A stretch of 64,000 nt of DNA from Blattamonas nauphoetae (GCA_033064195.1 JARBJD010000019.1:1-64000); one strand, 5' to 3'. Shown: positions 36,164-48,697, numbered from the stretch's first letter. Program-made: numbers and translations. The notes: a model not told the origin generated them from the letters alone.

Positions 36164-37619
36164 ATGAACACGATTATCAAGAAAACAGACACTTCCTCAA
36201 GGGCAACACACTCTCAATTGTCATCCCTTCCTTTACCATTCTCGTCAGATTGTTCTCCTTTCCTGGCTTGGAACGAAGGAGAACTGAAATCTACCCAGGA
36301 ATGGGAAATAGTTTTTCGGTCTCTTGTTGCCGCTGTGAAGTTGCAGCCTGTGTTTGATGACACTTTGGAAGCGAAAGCAGTGAAGTTTCTGAAATCTATG
36401 TATTTCCATGTTCGACATTTTGCTTATGCTTTTCCCGGGGCCCGTGCATCGATCTCTGTTGCTTCTTCGACAGAATTCGTGAAGTCCATTTTGGTGCTCG
36501 TTTACTCGCCCCATCAGAGAATTACTACAGCAGCAATAAAGATGCTCCAACATCTAACCCAGGAAAGTTCTCCCAAAACCAGACTGTTCCTCGTTAAAAT
36601 TGATCTGATCCCTCAACTCATCACATCTCTCAATCCACTCTCTCTTTCATTCACCGAAACAATCGATATCCACGCCTCTCTCATGGGAACCATCATCTGT
36701 TCTCTCTGTCCCTCAAATCCGGATTATCTCGAAGAACTCAGAGTTGAAGATCCCGATAACGAACTAACTGTTCCCGAGATGGTTTTCAAACAAGTTCTCG
36801 TGCCTTCAGAGACGTATTTATGCCATTTGTGCATCAACCGATTCTCGATCATCGACGAAGAGCCATCCAGGAGTTTTCTGATCCTTCTCGTCCGAATCCT
36901 TCTACTATGTCCATCCTATCGACCAGCAATGGATTTTGTTCTTCATATGCCAGTCTTCCTCACGATTCCAAGTTGTCTGACATTCTTCGAACTGTCACTC
37001 CGACTTCCGGTTCTTGGGTCTTGTAACAAGGAATAAAGGGTGCGATCAGACAATACATTCATTTAACTCCATTTCAGTTTTTCTCCACTTCACAAAACTG
37101 CAGTTCAGAACTTCTCAAATTGAATCAATGATTTAGTGATCGGTGTTCAGCTATAGTTGGTGAGAACTGTGCCTTGCGAACCCATAATTCACTCTGATCA
37201 TCCCCAAATTCAGACCTCACAACAGCTTTCACTTCAAATACTGTCCCTTGTTTCTCCTATCTCATTTTCGTAACTTGTTTCCCTTCATCATTAACCTAAA
37301 TTCGCAAAACACCGACGATCTAACCTTACCTCAATTTGGCAAGACCCAAGAACCGGAAGCCGGAGTGACAGAAGATGATGGGGCAATCTTTTGTTTTCTG
37401 TTTTATATGAACACTTCTCTGCGGGAATTTAACAACAAAGGCGTAGACCAGCGACAGATGTGGCAGACAGTGCATCGAATGTTGAGAATGGAGGGCATCG
37501 AAGATGTGATTGAAACAAAGCTGCAACACGATAAAGAAGGAATGTGGCGAAGAGGTATTGTTGACAGGTCGATCGAATGGAACAACCTGCAGGGCATGAA
37601 CCTCCCAAAACTGGAATAG
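36164..37619 (+). pseudogene. SPFLNW-family gene 2, broken by a MITE
   Basis: The N-terminal ~276 codons (36,164-36,991) match the family from SSDCSPFLAW to TIPSCLTFFE. A 380-bp inverted-repeat element then interrupts the frame, and the C-terminal part resumes at about 37,374 (DDGAIFCFLFYM) through MLRMEGIEDVIETKLQHDK to GMNLPKLE and TAG at 37,619. Apart from the insertion both parts look intact, so the disruption is recent. Translation without splicing would end inside the element after about 290 codons, giving a protein without the conserved C-terminal third. Confidence 0.85.
36992..37371. mobile_element. 380-bp MITE inside array gene 2
   Basis: Terminal inverted repeats of 32 bp (starting CTGTCACTCCG, 31 of 32 matching) bound the element; the flanks show AA (or GAA) on both sides, consistent with a 2-3-bp target duplication. 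It has no coding capacity. The uninterrupted paralogs read straight across this point, which fixes the insertion site. Confidence 0.9.
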
Positions 37620-38779
37620 AACGAGACAAGAAGAAGGGAAGAAACGAACGAAAAACAACACCCTTCTCTCTCCATACCCAACCATCTCACTCCACACTTC
37701 CTCGTTTTTCCCACAATTTCAACACCACTCTCACACTCTCTTTGTCCTGAAGTGATAAACCACGAAATATTCTCCCGCTGATCCGACTCTCCCACAAACA
37801 CTCTCCACAACGCTTGTAAAACACGTCTTCATTTTCTGAGTTGGAGACAACATTTGGATTTGTGTGGGCATCGTCTGGCGATTGACAGGGCGGATTCCTG
37901 TCCGAATCGTCGACTCCAACCCCACCGACGCTCACCCTGCGATGTCCCTCGCTTCTCACTTTGACTCCGATGCTTCTGATTCATTCTCTGCTGCTGTGTG
38001 TGTCCACGGCAGGTTCTGTCCTCTTTGTGTGGCTGATCGGGGTTGCCTGTTGACTCTCTTCACCAACTGTGCCTGCCCCATCCTCGCTCCCTCCTCGTCC
38101 GAACTCCATTTGAATGCATTCTCCTCATCGCCCTCGAACATCTGCAGACGTGTGCAAAGCATTCACTTTCGCCAATCCGACACTCCTGCTCGGACGACAT
38201 CATCGCACGCTCTTCGTCCATCGCTCCCTCCCGCGAGATCAACTCAGCCGACGTCAGCACTCCGATGCCAGCTTCCTCACTCCACATGAGGGTGCGTTCG
38301 TGTCCTCATCCACTCGCCACCATCTCTACCTTCGTCTCCCTTTGTTTTGATTCAAATCGAGATCGAACAACCAACGATTGATGTTGGGAGTACTCACCTG
38401 CACGAAGACCCTCTCACAAAACACAATCTCTTGTGATTCGAGAACTACCGCGATTTGGACCAAAAAAGTCGACATTGACCATGAAGAGTGCGCTGTTCAT
38501 CTCGTCTGCACTGCTTCAACAAGACATACTCATCGCTCCTGAACTTCAACCGAATCATCCTCGCTTCGGAGAGTCGATCGACCACCACTTCATCTTCACC
38601 ACTTCCTTCTCCTTCCCAGCCTCTTCCTTCGCCGCTTACACTGTCGTCGCGGACGGGAGGACCAACATTGGCGGGTTGGATGGGGACGAGCTTCGGCCGT
38701 TCTGGACGTCTTGGAAAGTGTCTGAACTCGCCCTCAACATGTCAGACAGCAGGACCGAGGTTGGACAAGCGAGTGGACG
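37620..38779 (+). other. Array spacer 2: decayed duplicated coding sequence
   Basis: A copy of the spacer after array gene 1, with Pro/Ser-rich frames about 37,864-38,381 and the GGLDGDELRPFWTSWKVSEL piece about 38,660-38,760. Reading frames differ from spacer 1 because of small indels, arguing against a functional protein. Confidence 0.5.
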
Positions 38780-39085
38780 GATTTTGTTCTTCAGAGACCG
38801 GTCTTCCTCACAATCCCGAGTTCCCTCACATTCTTCGAAGATGATGAGTCAATCTGGTACTTTCAGAATTGCATGCTCAATCACCAGCAGGAATGTAACG
38901 AGAAACGAGGAGACCAGCGACGAATGTGGATGACAGTGCATCGAATGTTGAGAATGGAGGGCATCTAAGATGTGATGGAGGAAAAGCTGCAAATCGACCC
39001 AAATGAGTCATCGGGTCACTGGATTGTCGACAGATCGATCAGATGGAACAACCTGCTGGGCATGAACATCCCGGAACATGATTAG
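38780..39085 (+). pseudogene. C-terminal stub of an SPFLNW-family gene
   Basis: Only the last ~100 codons of the family are present (PVFLTIPS-like start, NEKRGDQRRMW, MLRMEGI, IVDRSIRWNNLLGMN). An in-frame TAA replaces the Glu codon after MEGI. A sister stub with the same downstream sequence lies at 48,698-49,009. Confidence 0.8.
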
Positions 39086-39667
39086 AAACAAACAAGACCC
39101 AGCCAACACTCCGAACTGTTTCTGACTTCTTTTGGACAACTAACCCTGTTTATGACTCATCTTGATTTGTTCCGGCATCACATCATGGTTTGCCAGCACG
39201 ATTCAATTGCTTTGCCAGTCTCCGTCCATCGACCACACACTCTCCCTCCCAACTCTCGCTCTGCTCGTTTATCGATCACAGTTCGGTCGAGCCAATCCTT
39301 TCCCCACCAGCCCTCGCTTGTGTTTGTGCTCTGCCCGTCATTCTCGAGCTGTGGATCAGCAGCAAAGTGCAGTGTCTCGATACTGATGTTTCAACCCATC
39401 AAAGTCAGGATCAGACGAGAACGTGGATTGGTTGGAATGGATGACGTTGGCGGGTGGGCAGGTGAGGACTGTGGATGTGGCTAGCTGTGACATTGTCTGC
39501 GATGTCAGCGAGTGTTGTCTGTTCAAACGGCCGACTTCAACCGAAAAAGCTCTATCTTCTGATTGATGTATTCACTTCTTCATCTCAGACATCGTTAATT
39601 TCTTTTTGTTCTTCTATTCGGACGCCTATTTCCTCTAAAACTCATTGTTTCGCTTTGTTTTGTTCTG
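39086..39667 (+). other. Upstream region of array gene 3
   Basis: No supported gene. The sequence is duplicated upstream of array gene 4 (about 49,010-50,180). Confidence 0.45.
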
Positions 39668-39681
39668 ACCCATAACGAGTC
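39668..39681 (+). promoter_or_regulatory. Upstream motif of array gene 3
   Basis: ACCCATAACGAGTC lies 36 nt before the ATG at 39,704. Confidence 0.6.
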
Positions 39682-39703
39682 TCCAAACTCAGACTCAGCC
39701 AGA

Positions 39704-40777
39704 ATGAACGCTCCAGATACAAATGTAGATTCCTCGCTTGAACAGAAGTGCTCTGGTTTGTCCTCCCCTTAGTTGCCATTCTCAATAGATTGTTCTCCTT
39801 TTCTGAATTGGGATGAAAGCCAAAATCTGTCTGTTTCGGAAAAAGTTGTTGTATTTAGATCTCTTGTTGCCACTGTACGGTTGCAGCCTGTGCTTGATGT
39901 CACTTTGGAGGCAAAAGCCAAGAAAATTCTTTGGTCTCTGGATTGGTTAGATCATAACACAGTTGATGATTTTGTCGGGGCCCTTGCATCGAGTACTGAT
40001 TCTTCTTCGACAGTCTTAATGCAGTCCATTTTGGTTCTCGTTTCGTCAGCCAGTCCGGTCGTAACAACGGCAGGAATGACTATGCTCAGTTCTGTGATGA
40101 CCAATGGTTCGAAAAAGATCAGATTTTCGCTTGTCAAAGCTGATCTGATTCCTCAACTCATCACATCTCTCAATCCGCTGTCCCTTTCATTCTCCGAAGC
40201 AGAAGATATCCACGTCCCTCTCTTGAACATCATCACCGTCTCTCTGTGGCCCTCAACTCCGGATGGTCTCGAACATCTCAGAATTAAAGATGTGAATGAA
40301 CAACACGCTGTTCATGAGACGATCTTGAAGCAAGTTGTTATGCCTTCGGAGAAGTATATATGCCATTTGTGCGTGCACAGATTTTCTATCGTCTTTAAAG
40401 CGCAAAGCACGACTTTTCTGATGCTACTTGGCCAGATCCTCCAAATATCTCCGTATTATCAACCGACAATGAATTTTGTTCTTCAGATTCCAGTCTTCCT
40501 CACGATCCCGAGTTGTCTGACATTCTTCGAAGATGAATATTCAATCTGGTGGACTCTGAATGTCATGGTCGATCACCAGCGGGAACTGAACAAAAAACGG
40601 GAAAACCAGCTCCAGATGGGGAAGACGGTGGATGAAATGTTGAGAATGGAGGGCATCGAAGATGTGATTGAAGAAAAGCTGCAAAACGACAAAGAATTAA
40701 TATTTGGAAGAGCTACTGTTGACCAATCGATCAGATGGAGCGATCTGCGGGGCATGAACCTCCCAAAACTGGAATAG
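39704..40777 (+). CDS. SPFLNW-family gene 3, with in-frame TAG near the start
   Basis: The ATG at 39,704 has the conserved motif 36 nt upstream and begins MNAPDTNVDSSLEQK. After 22 codons a TAG (39,770-39,772) occurs in frame, and then the family sequence runs unbroken from LPFSIDCSPFLNWDE to GMNLPKLE (334 codons). No ATG lies in the ~80 codons after the TAG, so under the standard code the N-terminal third would be lost. The same TAG is present in genes 4 and 5. Most of the coding sequence is nearly identical to gene 4 (about 8 differing residues, clustered in 40,050-40,310), implying recent duplication or gene conversion. Confidence 0.7.
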
Positions 40778-42132
40778 AACGAGGCAAGAAGAATGGAAGA
40801 AACAAACGAAAAAACACCCTTCTCTCTCCATACCCAACCATCTCACTCCACACTTCCTCGTTTTTCCCACAATTTCAACACCACTCTCACACTCTCTTTG
40901 TTCTAAAGTGATAAACCACGAAATATCCTCCCGCTGATCCGACTCTCCCACAAACACTCTCCGCCACGCTTGCCAAACACGTTTTCATTTTCTGAGTTGG
41001 AGGGAACATTTGGATTTGTGTGGGCGTCGTCTGGCAATTGACAGGGCAGATTCCTGTCCGAATCGTCGACTCCAACCCCACCGACGCTCACCCTGCGATG
41101 TCCCTCGCTTCTCACTTTGACTCCGACGCTTCTGATTCATTCTCTGCCACTCTGTGTGTGTCCACGGCAGGTTCTGTCCTCTTTGCGTGGCTGATCGGGG
41201 TTGCCTGTTGACTCTCTTCATCCACCGTGCCTGCCCCATCCTCGCTCCCTCCTCGTCCGAACTCCATTTGAGTGCATTCTCCTCATCGCCCTCGAACATC
41301 TGCAGACGTGTGCCATCCATTCACTTTCGCCAATCCGACACTCCTGCTCAGACGACATCCTCGCTCGCTATTCGTCCATCGCTCCCTCCCGCGCGATCAA
41401 CTCTACCGATGTCAGCACTCCGATGTCAGCGTCCTCACTCCACGCGAGGGAGCGTTGGTGTCCTCATCCACTCGCCTCCGTCTCTGCCTTCGTCTCCCTT
41501 TGTTTTGATGCAAATCGAGAACGAACAATCAGCGATTTATGTTGGGAGTTCTCGCCTTTTCGAGAGCCAAGTTGGCACGACAGTTGAATCCCAACCTCAT
41601 CCCAATCTACACTCATCCAATGAAGGCCAGCAACGAACATTCCCTCCCTTGCGAACACGATCTGGTCGCCCTTCAATGGCTATTCCACAGTCATTCCGCG
41701 TCTCACCACGGATCAGTTCGATCTCTCCAGCTGAGTGCACAGTGGGACGATTGATGGTGACTTGATGAAGATCTCCCTCGATCCCCGTCCAACATCCACT
41801 CTCGTCTCCAATTTCATCGACAGTGTTCCCACACCCAGCATGACCCACTGCAGTGTTTCAGGATTTGGGGGGATTCATGGAGTTTGTCGGAAGGAGTGAC
41901 GACAACTGCTCTTGACCGACGTTCATTCCTTTGTCACGACGAACGACTCGTGGGAACAGCACACAGACACTGTGTTGAAGTTCCAACAGCCAACGAAGAC
42001 AAGCCTCTCTGCGAACACGCTGGTAGTCTGTTCGTGTTTGGTTTGGTGGACAGAGAGTTGACTCGAATTAGAGGAAGACAGACTGAACGAGCTGTGGCAA
42101 GTCTCACTCAACTGAAATTGATGCACACAGCT
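40778..42132 (+). other. Array spacer 3, interrupted at 42,133
   Basis: A copy of the array spacer (Pro/Ser-rich frames 41,154-41,765; the LTRIRGRQTERAVASLTQLK piece at 41,884-42,130). It stops abruptly at ACACAGCT (42,132) where a composite element is inserted; the same spacer resumes with TGTTCCGCTGAG at 48,338. Confidence 0.55.
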
Positions 42133-45100
42133 GGTGTTCCTTGCTCTCACACCACTACCAAACCAGGGCTCATCAACCTTGTGAGGAATAAACATGGTGA
42201 TCTGCAAATAACGGGTGGCCAGATCGAACAATTCCAACAAAAGACCTAGACGTTTATGTCAAATCTAACGAAACTATTTTCGTCCATCTTCGAAAATAAT
42301 CCTTTTCATCAAATCTTTTTGCGATTTTATGACACACAACTCATTTTTTTAACTCACACCAAAAACACCGTTGAAAGCCTCATCAGAACGAGATTTCAAG
42401 ACATCGTGCCGAAGAACCATGGTAAGCACTCAAGACAGTGCCGGTAACTCAACAAGTAATTGTAGAACTCAAGACAATATACCGCATTTCGAGTCACAAC
42501 ATGGACTCTCGAATGAATCTTTTCTCGACATATTCGCTGAATCGAGCTAACCAACAGCCTTTACACGCACTCAAGATAGTGCCAACAACATCACGTCAGG
42601 TACAACTGTTCTTAACATGACCAACTCGAACGCCAAGTATTCAAGAAGAATTTGTGAAGATGGACGAAAGCGCTTCTTGGAACAGCCAAAGACGAAGAAT
42701 TAACCTATCAGACAACGAATGAACCTGTTCAATCGTTTACTTTCGAGTACGGCGGGTGAGTGAGCGGGAACATGCTCACCCACCAAACGAGCAGCGATCA
42801 CAACAATGCGAACGGATTTTTGTGAAACATGAAGAATGTCATATCTTAAACAGCATACAGATAGCATGGAGGCAATATGAAGGAAAACTTGAAAGGGAGG
42901 AGAGTCCAGATGGCACCTCCTCCCATGCGACTCGTTGTGTCTCTCAGGCAAAACTAAAGTCGGAGAAAGACACCAGCCTTTCGTCAGAAAGAATTACATC
43001 GGAACACAAGCAGATTCTGGAGGGTAACCGTCCCAAACTGATGTCACCGCAGTGACAATTCCAAGCAGGGTTGAAGAACCTCACGGTACTCCGAAAGAAA
43101 GACACGGGAGCAATTTTCCAACGAGGGTATTTTAGTAGCCGCTGAGCAATGTACCGACGGGATTGTCTCACTCCTCAACGATCGCACACGTTTTGGTCAA
43201 TCGGAACCAGAGAAGCAGTCGTTTGCACCAGTGATATCCGGAACATTCTTCAATGCATTCAAGGAGGTCGTCTTACCTCTATATATCAATCGTAAATCGA
43301 GCCAAGTGCAATAAGTCACGCAGAATCCGTCGGAGGTGACGTACCGGATCACCGCGCAATATAATCGATTCTCGCACATTTTCATCAGCCGTTTCCACTA
43401 CTAGCTTGGTTTATTTCGATATAGCCATGTGTATTACAGAAGACAACGTTGATCAGGAAACAATCAAGCAACGATACATATCCATCTTTAAATCTGAACT
43501 TTACGGTCGCATTCGATTACATTCGCATCGCAAATCGGGTTATTGACGGGAACCGACGGAATGCTGTCAATAATAACTGCATCAGTTGCACAATCAATAT
43601 CTTCCGAACATCAGGAAAATAATCTACATTCTCGAAGACGTAACACAGTATTGGAGGAGATCCCCCGTTGGATTCATCAATCAGTTCATTTGCGACGAAT
43701 GAGTTCATTAGAAGTGAACATATCGATCACTTCAATCGCATCGCACCCAAGCCCGTTGTACATCTTTTTAGCCAGATCAAGAGAACACCGATACCTAACA
43801 ATTATTTGGCGAAGTTAACGAGAGCAAGTATTGATGCTCAAGTTCCAAACTTGTGAGCCCGAACAACCGGAAACGAAGTTACACAAGGAAGTCGACGCTA
43901 CCCTTACAAGAATCAAGGAACACAGCAAGTGGTAGCCAGCGTTGTCACAGTTAGAGGAAGCAGAGGGTGAGAGATTGAAATTGTCTCATTGCCAATCACA
44001 GCGATTTGCGCCTCCGAAACTCCGATTTTTACATCACGTGGAGATACTACACCCCACGTTGGACATGAATGCAGTAGGAAACAAGGTTTTAGATGAGACA
44101 GAATGCGTGAGACACAGAAACACCACTCTCTCGCTTCTTCGCAGAGAAACTCGAGACAGATCATGAAGCGCTGATTCGAGAACAGAATGAATGCCAGAAG
44201 ACCCAACAGCTTCTCCACATGCAAGAACAAGCACGTCAAGCGGACAAAACCAAAATACAGGCTTTGGAGACCCAACTGTCTGCTGCGCTAGAGGAGATCC
44301 GAAGATTGACAGACGCCGCTGACACACAGCGAGATGTGCCCAGATCTGTTGACCCAACCACTTCTGTCATGCCTTCCTTCGTCTTCACAAATCCGTCCCA
44401 CTTTTGCGTGAACAATATCGACTTCACTCGCACTGAGGTTGGAGAAGATGAAGACGGTGATTCAGCGATGAGCAACGAGAGATGATATACACGAGACAGG
44501 CGGGACATGATCAGACGCTATCTGCTTTCCCGAGACACCCATGAAGATAACAAGAGACAGCTGGATGGATCCATCATCGACTCCAACACCTATATCATCA
44601 ACTCCACCCAAACAACTTCTCTGACAACTTAGACCGAGAAGCATTCTTGAACTGGTTCGATGCAGAGGTGAACCGAAGGTGATGGTTTCACCATTTCACC
44701 TCGATTGGAGAATAGAAAGCTCAATTGACGATCGACCGACTTCAAACCGAAAGAAGTACTGTTCATTAGAAGCCGAAATGTTCTCGGATCGCAAATCTCA
44801 CCTCCAAATGAATTGGACAGCTGGGTTGAACATGACGAACCATCACACTTTTCACAGATTTCAGACAACTCGAATATAATGATTCTCACGACACTGATTC
44901 AACATTGGAGTTTGGAGAAGATGTGGATGAGCACGAGATTCGCACGACGGTAGTTGTAGCTCAACAGCATAGGTGGGATGTTGAAGAATCCAAAGAATTC
45001 AGACAGAATTACCGTTCAATCATTACTGTCGGAGAACAGTCACGCCTAACTTTGCCATCACCACAACCAGACAACAGCTACTTGCAGCGACGGTGACAGC

Positions 45101-46134
45101 TTGAGACTATGTCCGTAGAACCAGAAGCATAAGAAGAAAACACAGCTCTTCAAGCAAGAATAGCAAGAGATGAATGACACCGCGGATTGAAAGAAGAGCG
45201 AACAAGGTGTTTGGCGATATCCTCACACATTTTAATCAACTTATACGATACGTAACCATCAGATCTCACACATGACAAACTGATCTCATGTACTCGGAAT
45301 GAAAAGCTGAGTGACTCGTACGAATCGAGATACTCCAGGTGAGGAGCTGCATTCGGGACCAAACAACATGAATTGAGGATTGGAAGAAGACAGGAACCAC
45401 ATCGATGGAGATGAAGAGCGAGAACTTGAAGGAGAGTGTGCGATGTTCTCTCACTTTCGCCCATTCAATGATCCATTTCCGAGAATCTGCCGCTCATCTG
45501 CGACACGCCGAACATGAAACACTCGGTTGCTCACTAAACACTCAACTTCACATCTTGTACTGATGTAGCTCGTCTGCAGAAGCGGGCCAGTTGACCTTCC
45601 GTGCGTGACATTTGTGCCGTTCACAATCGAAAGTGTTGTATTTCATCTCCACCGACTCCCCTTTCGTTGTGAATGGACTGGTGTCAGTACCCAGTCGTCA
45701 CGCCAATCGGTGTTCCGTACAAGACGATTCAGAGAATGATCATGAGAAGAGCCACCACGAGGTGGTGAAGCACTTCAAGACAAGTGCTTCACTGAAGAGA
45801 TATGGGAATTGGTGGACGAGGTTGGAGAGACTTTCCATGTCCTGAAAGGAACTGAACAAAAGAAGGGGAGGTAGCGTTGTTGAAGTGCTTCACAGAAGAC
45901 CCCCTACTAACTGACTCCATCAGAGTTGACATTCAGCTGGTGACAGCCCTTCTCAGGGGCACGGCCAATATTATTTCAGAAGGAAGAAACACGTACAGAT
46001 AATGACTTTTCTCTTTGTTTCTCATCATTATCTCTTCTTCTGATTCTCTCATTACATTTATTGTTGTTTCTCCTTTCAAAACTCACAAGGTTGATGAGCC
46101 CTGGTTTGGTAGTGGTGTGAGAGCAAGGAACACC
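42133..46134. mobile_element. 4.0-kb element X with perfect 53-bp terminal inverted repeats
   Basis: The ends 42,133-42,185 (starting GGTGTTCCTTGC) and 46,082-46,134 are perfect inverse copies over 53 bp. The family is not recognised: no transposase was identified. The interior holds short decayed plus-strand frames and one coiled-coil fragment. Its right end abuts element Y directly, and X plus Y together occupy one exact site in array spacer 3. Confidence 0.75.
44162..44485 (+). pseudogene. Coiled-coil fragment inside element X
   Basis: A plus-strand frame (ATG at 44,219, open from about 44,165) encodes a coiled coil (QALETQLSAALEEIRRLTDA) followed by PSFVFTNPSHFCVNNIDF, a phrase that I associate with SPRY-like domains following coiled coils in Blattamonas kinases. 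The rest of such a domain is missing; flanking sequence from 42.3 to 45.6 kb is decayed. Confidence 0.4.
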
Positions 46135-46190
46135 TTTCTACCAAACCAGTGCTCATCAACCATTTTCTTTCTCTGTCGCACAGCAGACTA

Positions 46191-46305
46191 TGAATGTCAG
46201 CTCTTCCCCCGATGGAATTGAGCAAGTGACAGCTCTTCCGTTTCGTGAATCGAGCGAATGTCGGCTCTTCCTTTTCGGGAATTGAGCGAATGTCAGCTCT
46301 TCCCT
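46191..46305. repeat. ~32-bp tandem repeat, 3.5 copies
   Basis: Units of the form GAATGTCAGCTCTTCC followed by about 16 bases ending in GAATTGAGC. Confidence 0.75.
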
Positions 46306-46689
46306 TCGTGTGGAATGGTGCAAACGCGGTAGAGGCGTCTTTCTTTTATATTACAACCCTTCGGTGTTTTGCACTTCATTAGTCCTTCCGACCTCTCTTT
46401 TCCTCCAGTTTTTCTTCCCCGTTGGGACTTTTCTGGAGTTGTGGGTAAGATCCCCACACTTTTTTGCTCATCACCGCCCCCACTTGGGCAGAACTGACAT
46501 TGTGATATACTGGACTGACCGAGGTGACCGGTCACTTTTTTCAAAAAAGTACTGACGGTCAGTGACCGGGGGTTTTTAAAATATGGGTCAGATCTCAGAG
46601 GTGACAAGAAGAAATTGAAAGGTAAGACTTCATCTTCTTTGAAGAAACGATTGTTGATCGAGTTCTAAGGGCATATCTGGTTGATTTCT

Positions 46690-48110
46690 GGAAATAGAGA
46701 CCAAAACTGAAAAAAGGATGAGTGACCTCATCGTGATTGGGCTGATCATAATTGTTTCTGTTCATTTCTCCATTAAACCTTCATTCTATGAGTCGAAGTT
46801 GATACGAATAGCATTTAACAAACAATAAACGAATTGGAGAGATATTTTGAGAAATGAGTGAACGAAGAGTGAATCTGGACCGATCTTCCTGCATATCCTC
46901 ATTTTTGTTCTAAATTAGAGTAAATACGAAAGAGAGAGGTAAAAACGGGGACACGACGTACGGTCAGCGCAGTTCATCATCAGATTGTCCAATCTGGATC
47001 AGCGGTTGATCTTTCTCGTTTTTAACATTATATCAATCATCGACGGTGTTACAACTTAGAGAAAAACAAAAAGGAGATGTTATATGAGAGTGAGATAAAC
47101 CGTGACAGCATTTTGGCAATGTCTCGTCTGATCATGACGGGTGGTTTGATAATATCCATTTCAGATGGTTTCCATCATTAATTAAGTCCTAAATAAGAGA
47201 AAATCAATAAAGAGAGAGGTTAATCGAGAGAGAAACAAACTGTACGAACAGTTGTGCGGTTCGATATCCGATCAGAACAGCCCGTTTGATCCATCTCACT
47301 TCACATCTCGAATATTGCATACTATGTCTTAAAAATAGATAAAAACAAAAGGAGAGAGGTAACAAGAGAGAGAAACATACCGTGTGAACAGTTCAGCCAC
47401 TCACTGTCCGATCAGGACAGACTGTGAGATCATTCTCATTTCACAAAGTATCTATCGTGAATGAAGTCCTGAATCATTTATAAACCGAAAAGAGAGAGGT
47501 AAAATGAGAGGGAGACAAACTGTGACAACACTTCGCATCAGATTTCTTGATCAATCCGGACAGTTTGATCATAGTCATGTCACATTCGATCTATCTAACA
47601 TTGAGTCAAAAAATGAGAAAAAGCAAAAAGAGGAATGAAAAATAAGAGAGAAGTATGCCATAAACGCTCTTGATCGTTCCATTGTCCAATCAGGACTGGT
47701 GGTTCGATCCTTCTCATTTCTCCATTCTATTTATCATCGTTTTTATTCTAAAGAAGAGAAACAACAAAGAGAGAAAGGATAAAATAGAGTAAGGCACACA
47801 GCGACGGCAGATCACAGCTCATTGCCCCAACAGAGCTGGTGGTTTGATCCTTCTCATTTCACCATTGTATCATCCTTGGATTGTTTTCTAAATAAGAGGA
47901 ACAACAAAGAGAGAGAGGTTAAAGAGAGTAAGACATACGATGACAGCGTTTCATCAACTCAATGCCCCAAGAGGAGAGGCGGTTTGATATTTCTGATTTC
48001 ATCATACTAACATTCTTCAATTGAGTTCGAAATAAGATAAACAACAAAAAGAGACAGGTTAAAGAGAGGAAGACATACGATGAGGGCATTTCAGGATCTC
48101 AGCACTTGAT
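46690..48110. repeat. ~140-bp diverged tandem array, about 10 copies
   Basis: The word AGAGAGAGGTTAA.GAGAG recurs near 46,832, 46,933, 47,070, 47,212, 47,352, 47,492, 47,629, 47,771, 47,910 and 48,050, mostly 137-142 bp apart. Each unit then reads ACATAC..TGACAGC, a CCAATCAGGAC-like word, GGTTTGATC and TTCTCATTTCACCAT. No open frame is shared between units. Confidence 0.85.
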
Positions 48111-48138
48111 CTGACCCTTAGAAGCAAAGGTCACTGAC

Positions 48139-48166
48139 ACTGACCGAGCTCATGAGCTCGGTCAGT
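48139..48166. other. 28-bp perfect palindrome
   Basis: ACTGACCGAGCTCA is followed directly by its complement, without a loop, just inside the right tip of the nested element. Confidence 0.9.
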
Positions 48167-48337
48167 CCAGTGTACATTGTGACCCTTGAGTCCCCTGTCG
48201 GGAATCTTTCTCTTGTTTATGATAACAGACAAATTGGTACTCTTTTGTTTGTTATTGTGGTTCGATCTGGCCACCCGTTATTTGCAGATCACCATGTTTA
48301 TGCCTCACAAGGTTGATGAGCACTGGTTTGGTAGAAA

Positions 48338-48697
48338 TGTTCCGCTGAGTGAGGACAATCCCGCTGGCGTGAAGAGAGCAGCGATGACCACCAACCCTCT
48401 ACCCGACACCATCCATTGTCAATCGAGAGTAACCCACAATTTGGACCGACATAGTCGAAATAGACAACGAACAGCACGACGTTCTTCTCGTCTGTGCAGG
48501 CCTGGACGAGACCGAGCAATCACTCCTGAACTTCAACCGAATCATCCTCGCTTCGGAGACACGCAGGACGACAACTTCATCTTCACCACTCCCTTCTCCT
48601 TCCCAACCTCTACCTTCCCCAAAAACCCAATCGATTTCACTTCATGCGTTGGCGTCGTGGATGAAGGGCTTCATGTGGATCCCACTCGCAACAACAG
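48338..48697 (+). other. Array spacer 3, continuation after the insertion
   Basis: Homologous to spacer 1 from about 35,320. Only decayed frames are seen. Confidence 0.5.

Larger units (their letters stand above)
46506..48173. mobile_element. Non-autonomous element with 9-bp target duplication and internal array
   Basis: Flanked by a perfect 9-bp duplication ACATTGTGA (46,497-46,505 and 48,174-48,182). The ends are inverted: TATACTGGACTGACCGAG at left, and ACACTGGACTGACCGAG when the right end is read inversely. A 9-bp duplication suggests the MULE type, but no transposase is present. Next to both tips lie fold-back sequences (46,527-46,569 and 48,139-48,166), then GGGTCAGATCTCAG and its inverse. 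The whole interior is a ~140-bp tandem array. Confidence 0.85.
46135..48337. mobile_element. 2.2-kb element Y, abutting element X
   Basis: It begins TTTCTACCAAACCAGTGCTC and ends with the inverse. The right end (about 48,265-48,337) also matches the left end of X for ~90 bp, so X and Y share ends and probably form one composite. After its last base the array spacer resumes precisely. Y contains a short tandem repeat (46,191-46,305) and a further nested element (46,506-48,173). Confidence 0.7.

Noticed and set aside
39751-39772. 17-nt intron GTTTGT..CCTTAG removing the TAG of genes 3-5
   Set aside because: Removing it shifts the frame from the motif-supported ATG, and the alternative ATG is absent in gene 3; other introns here are at least 30 nt.
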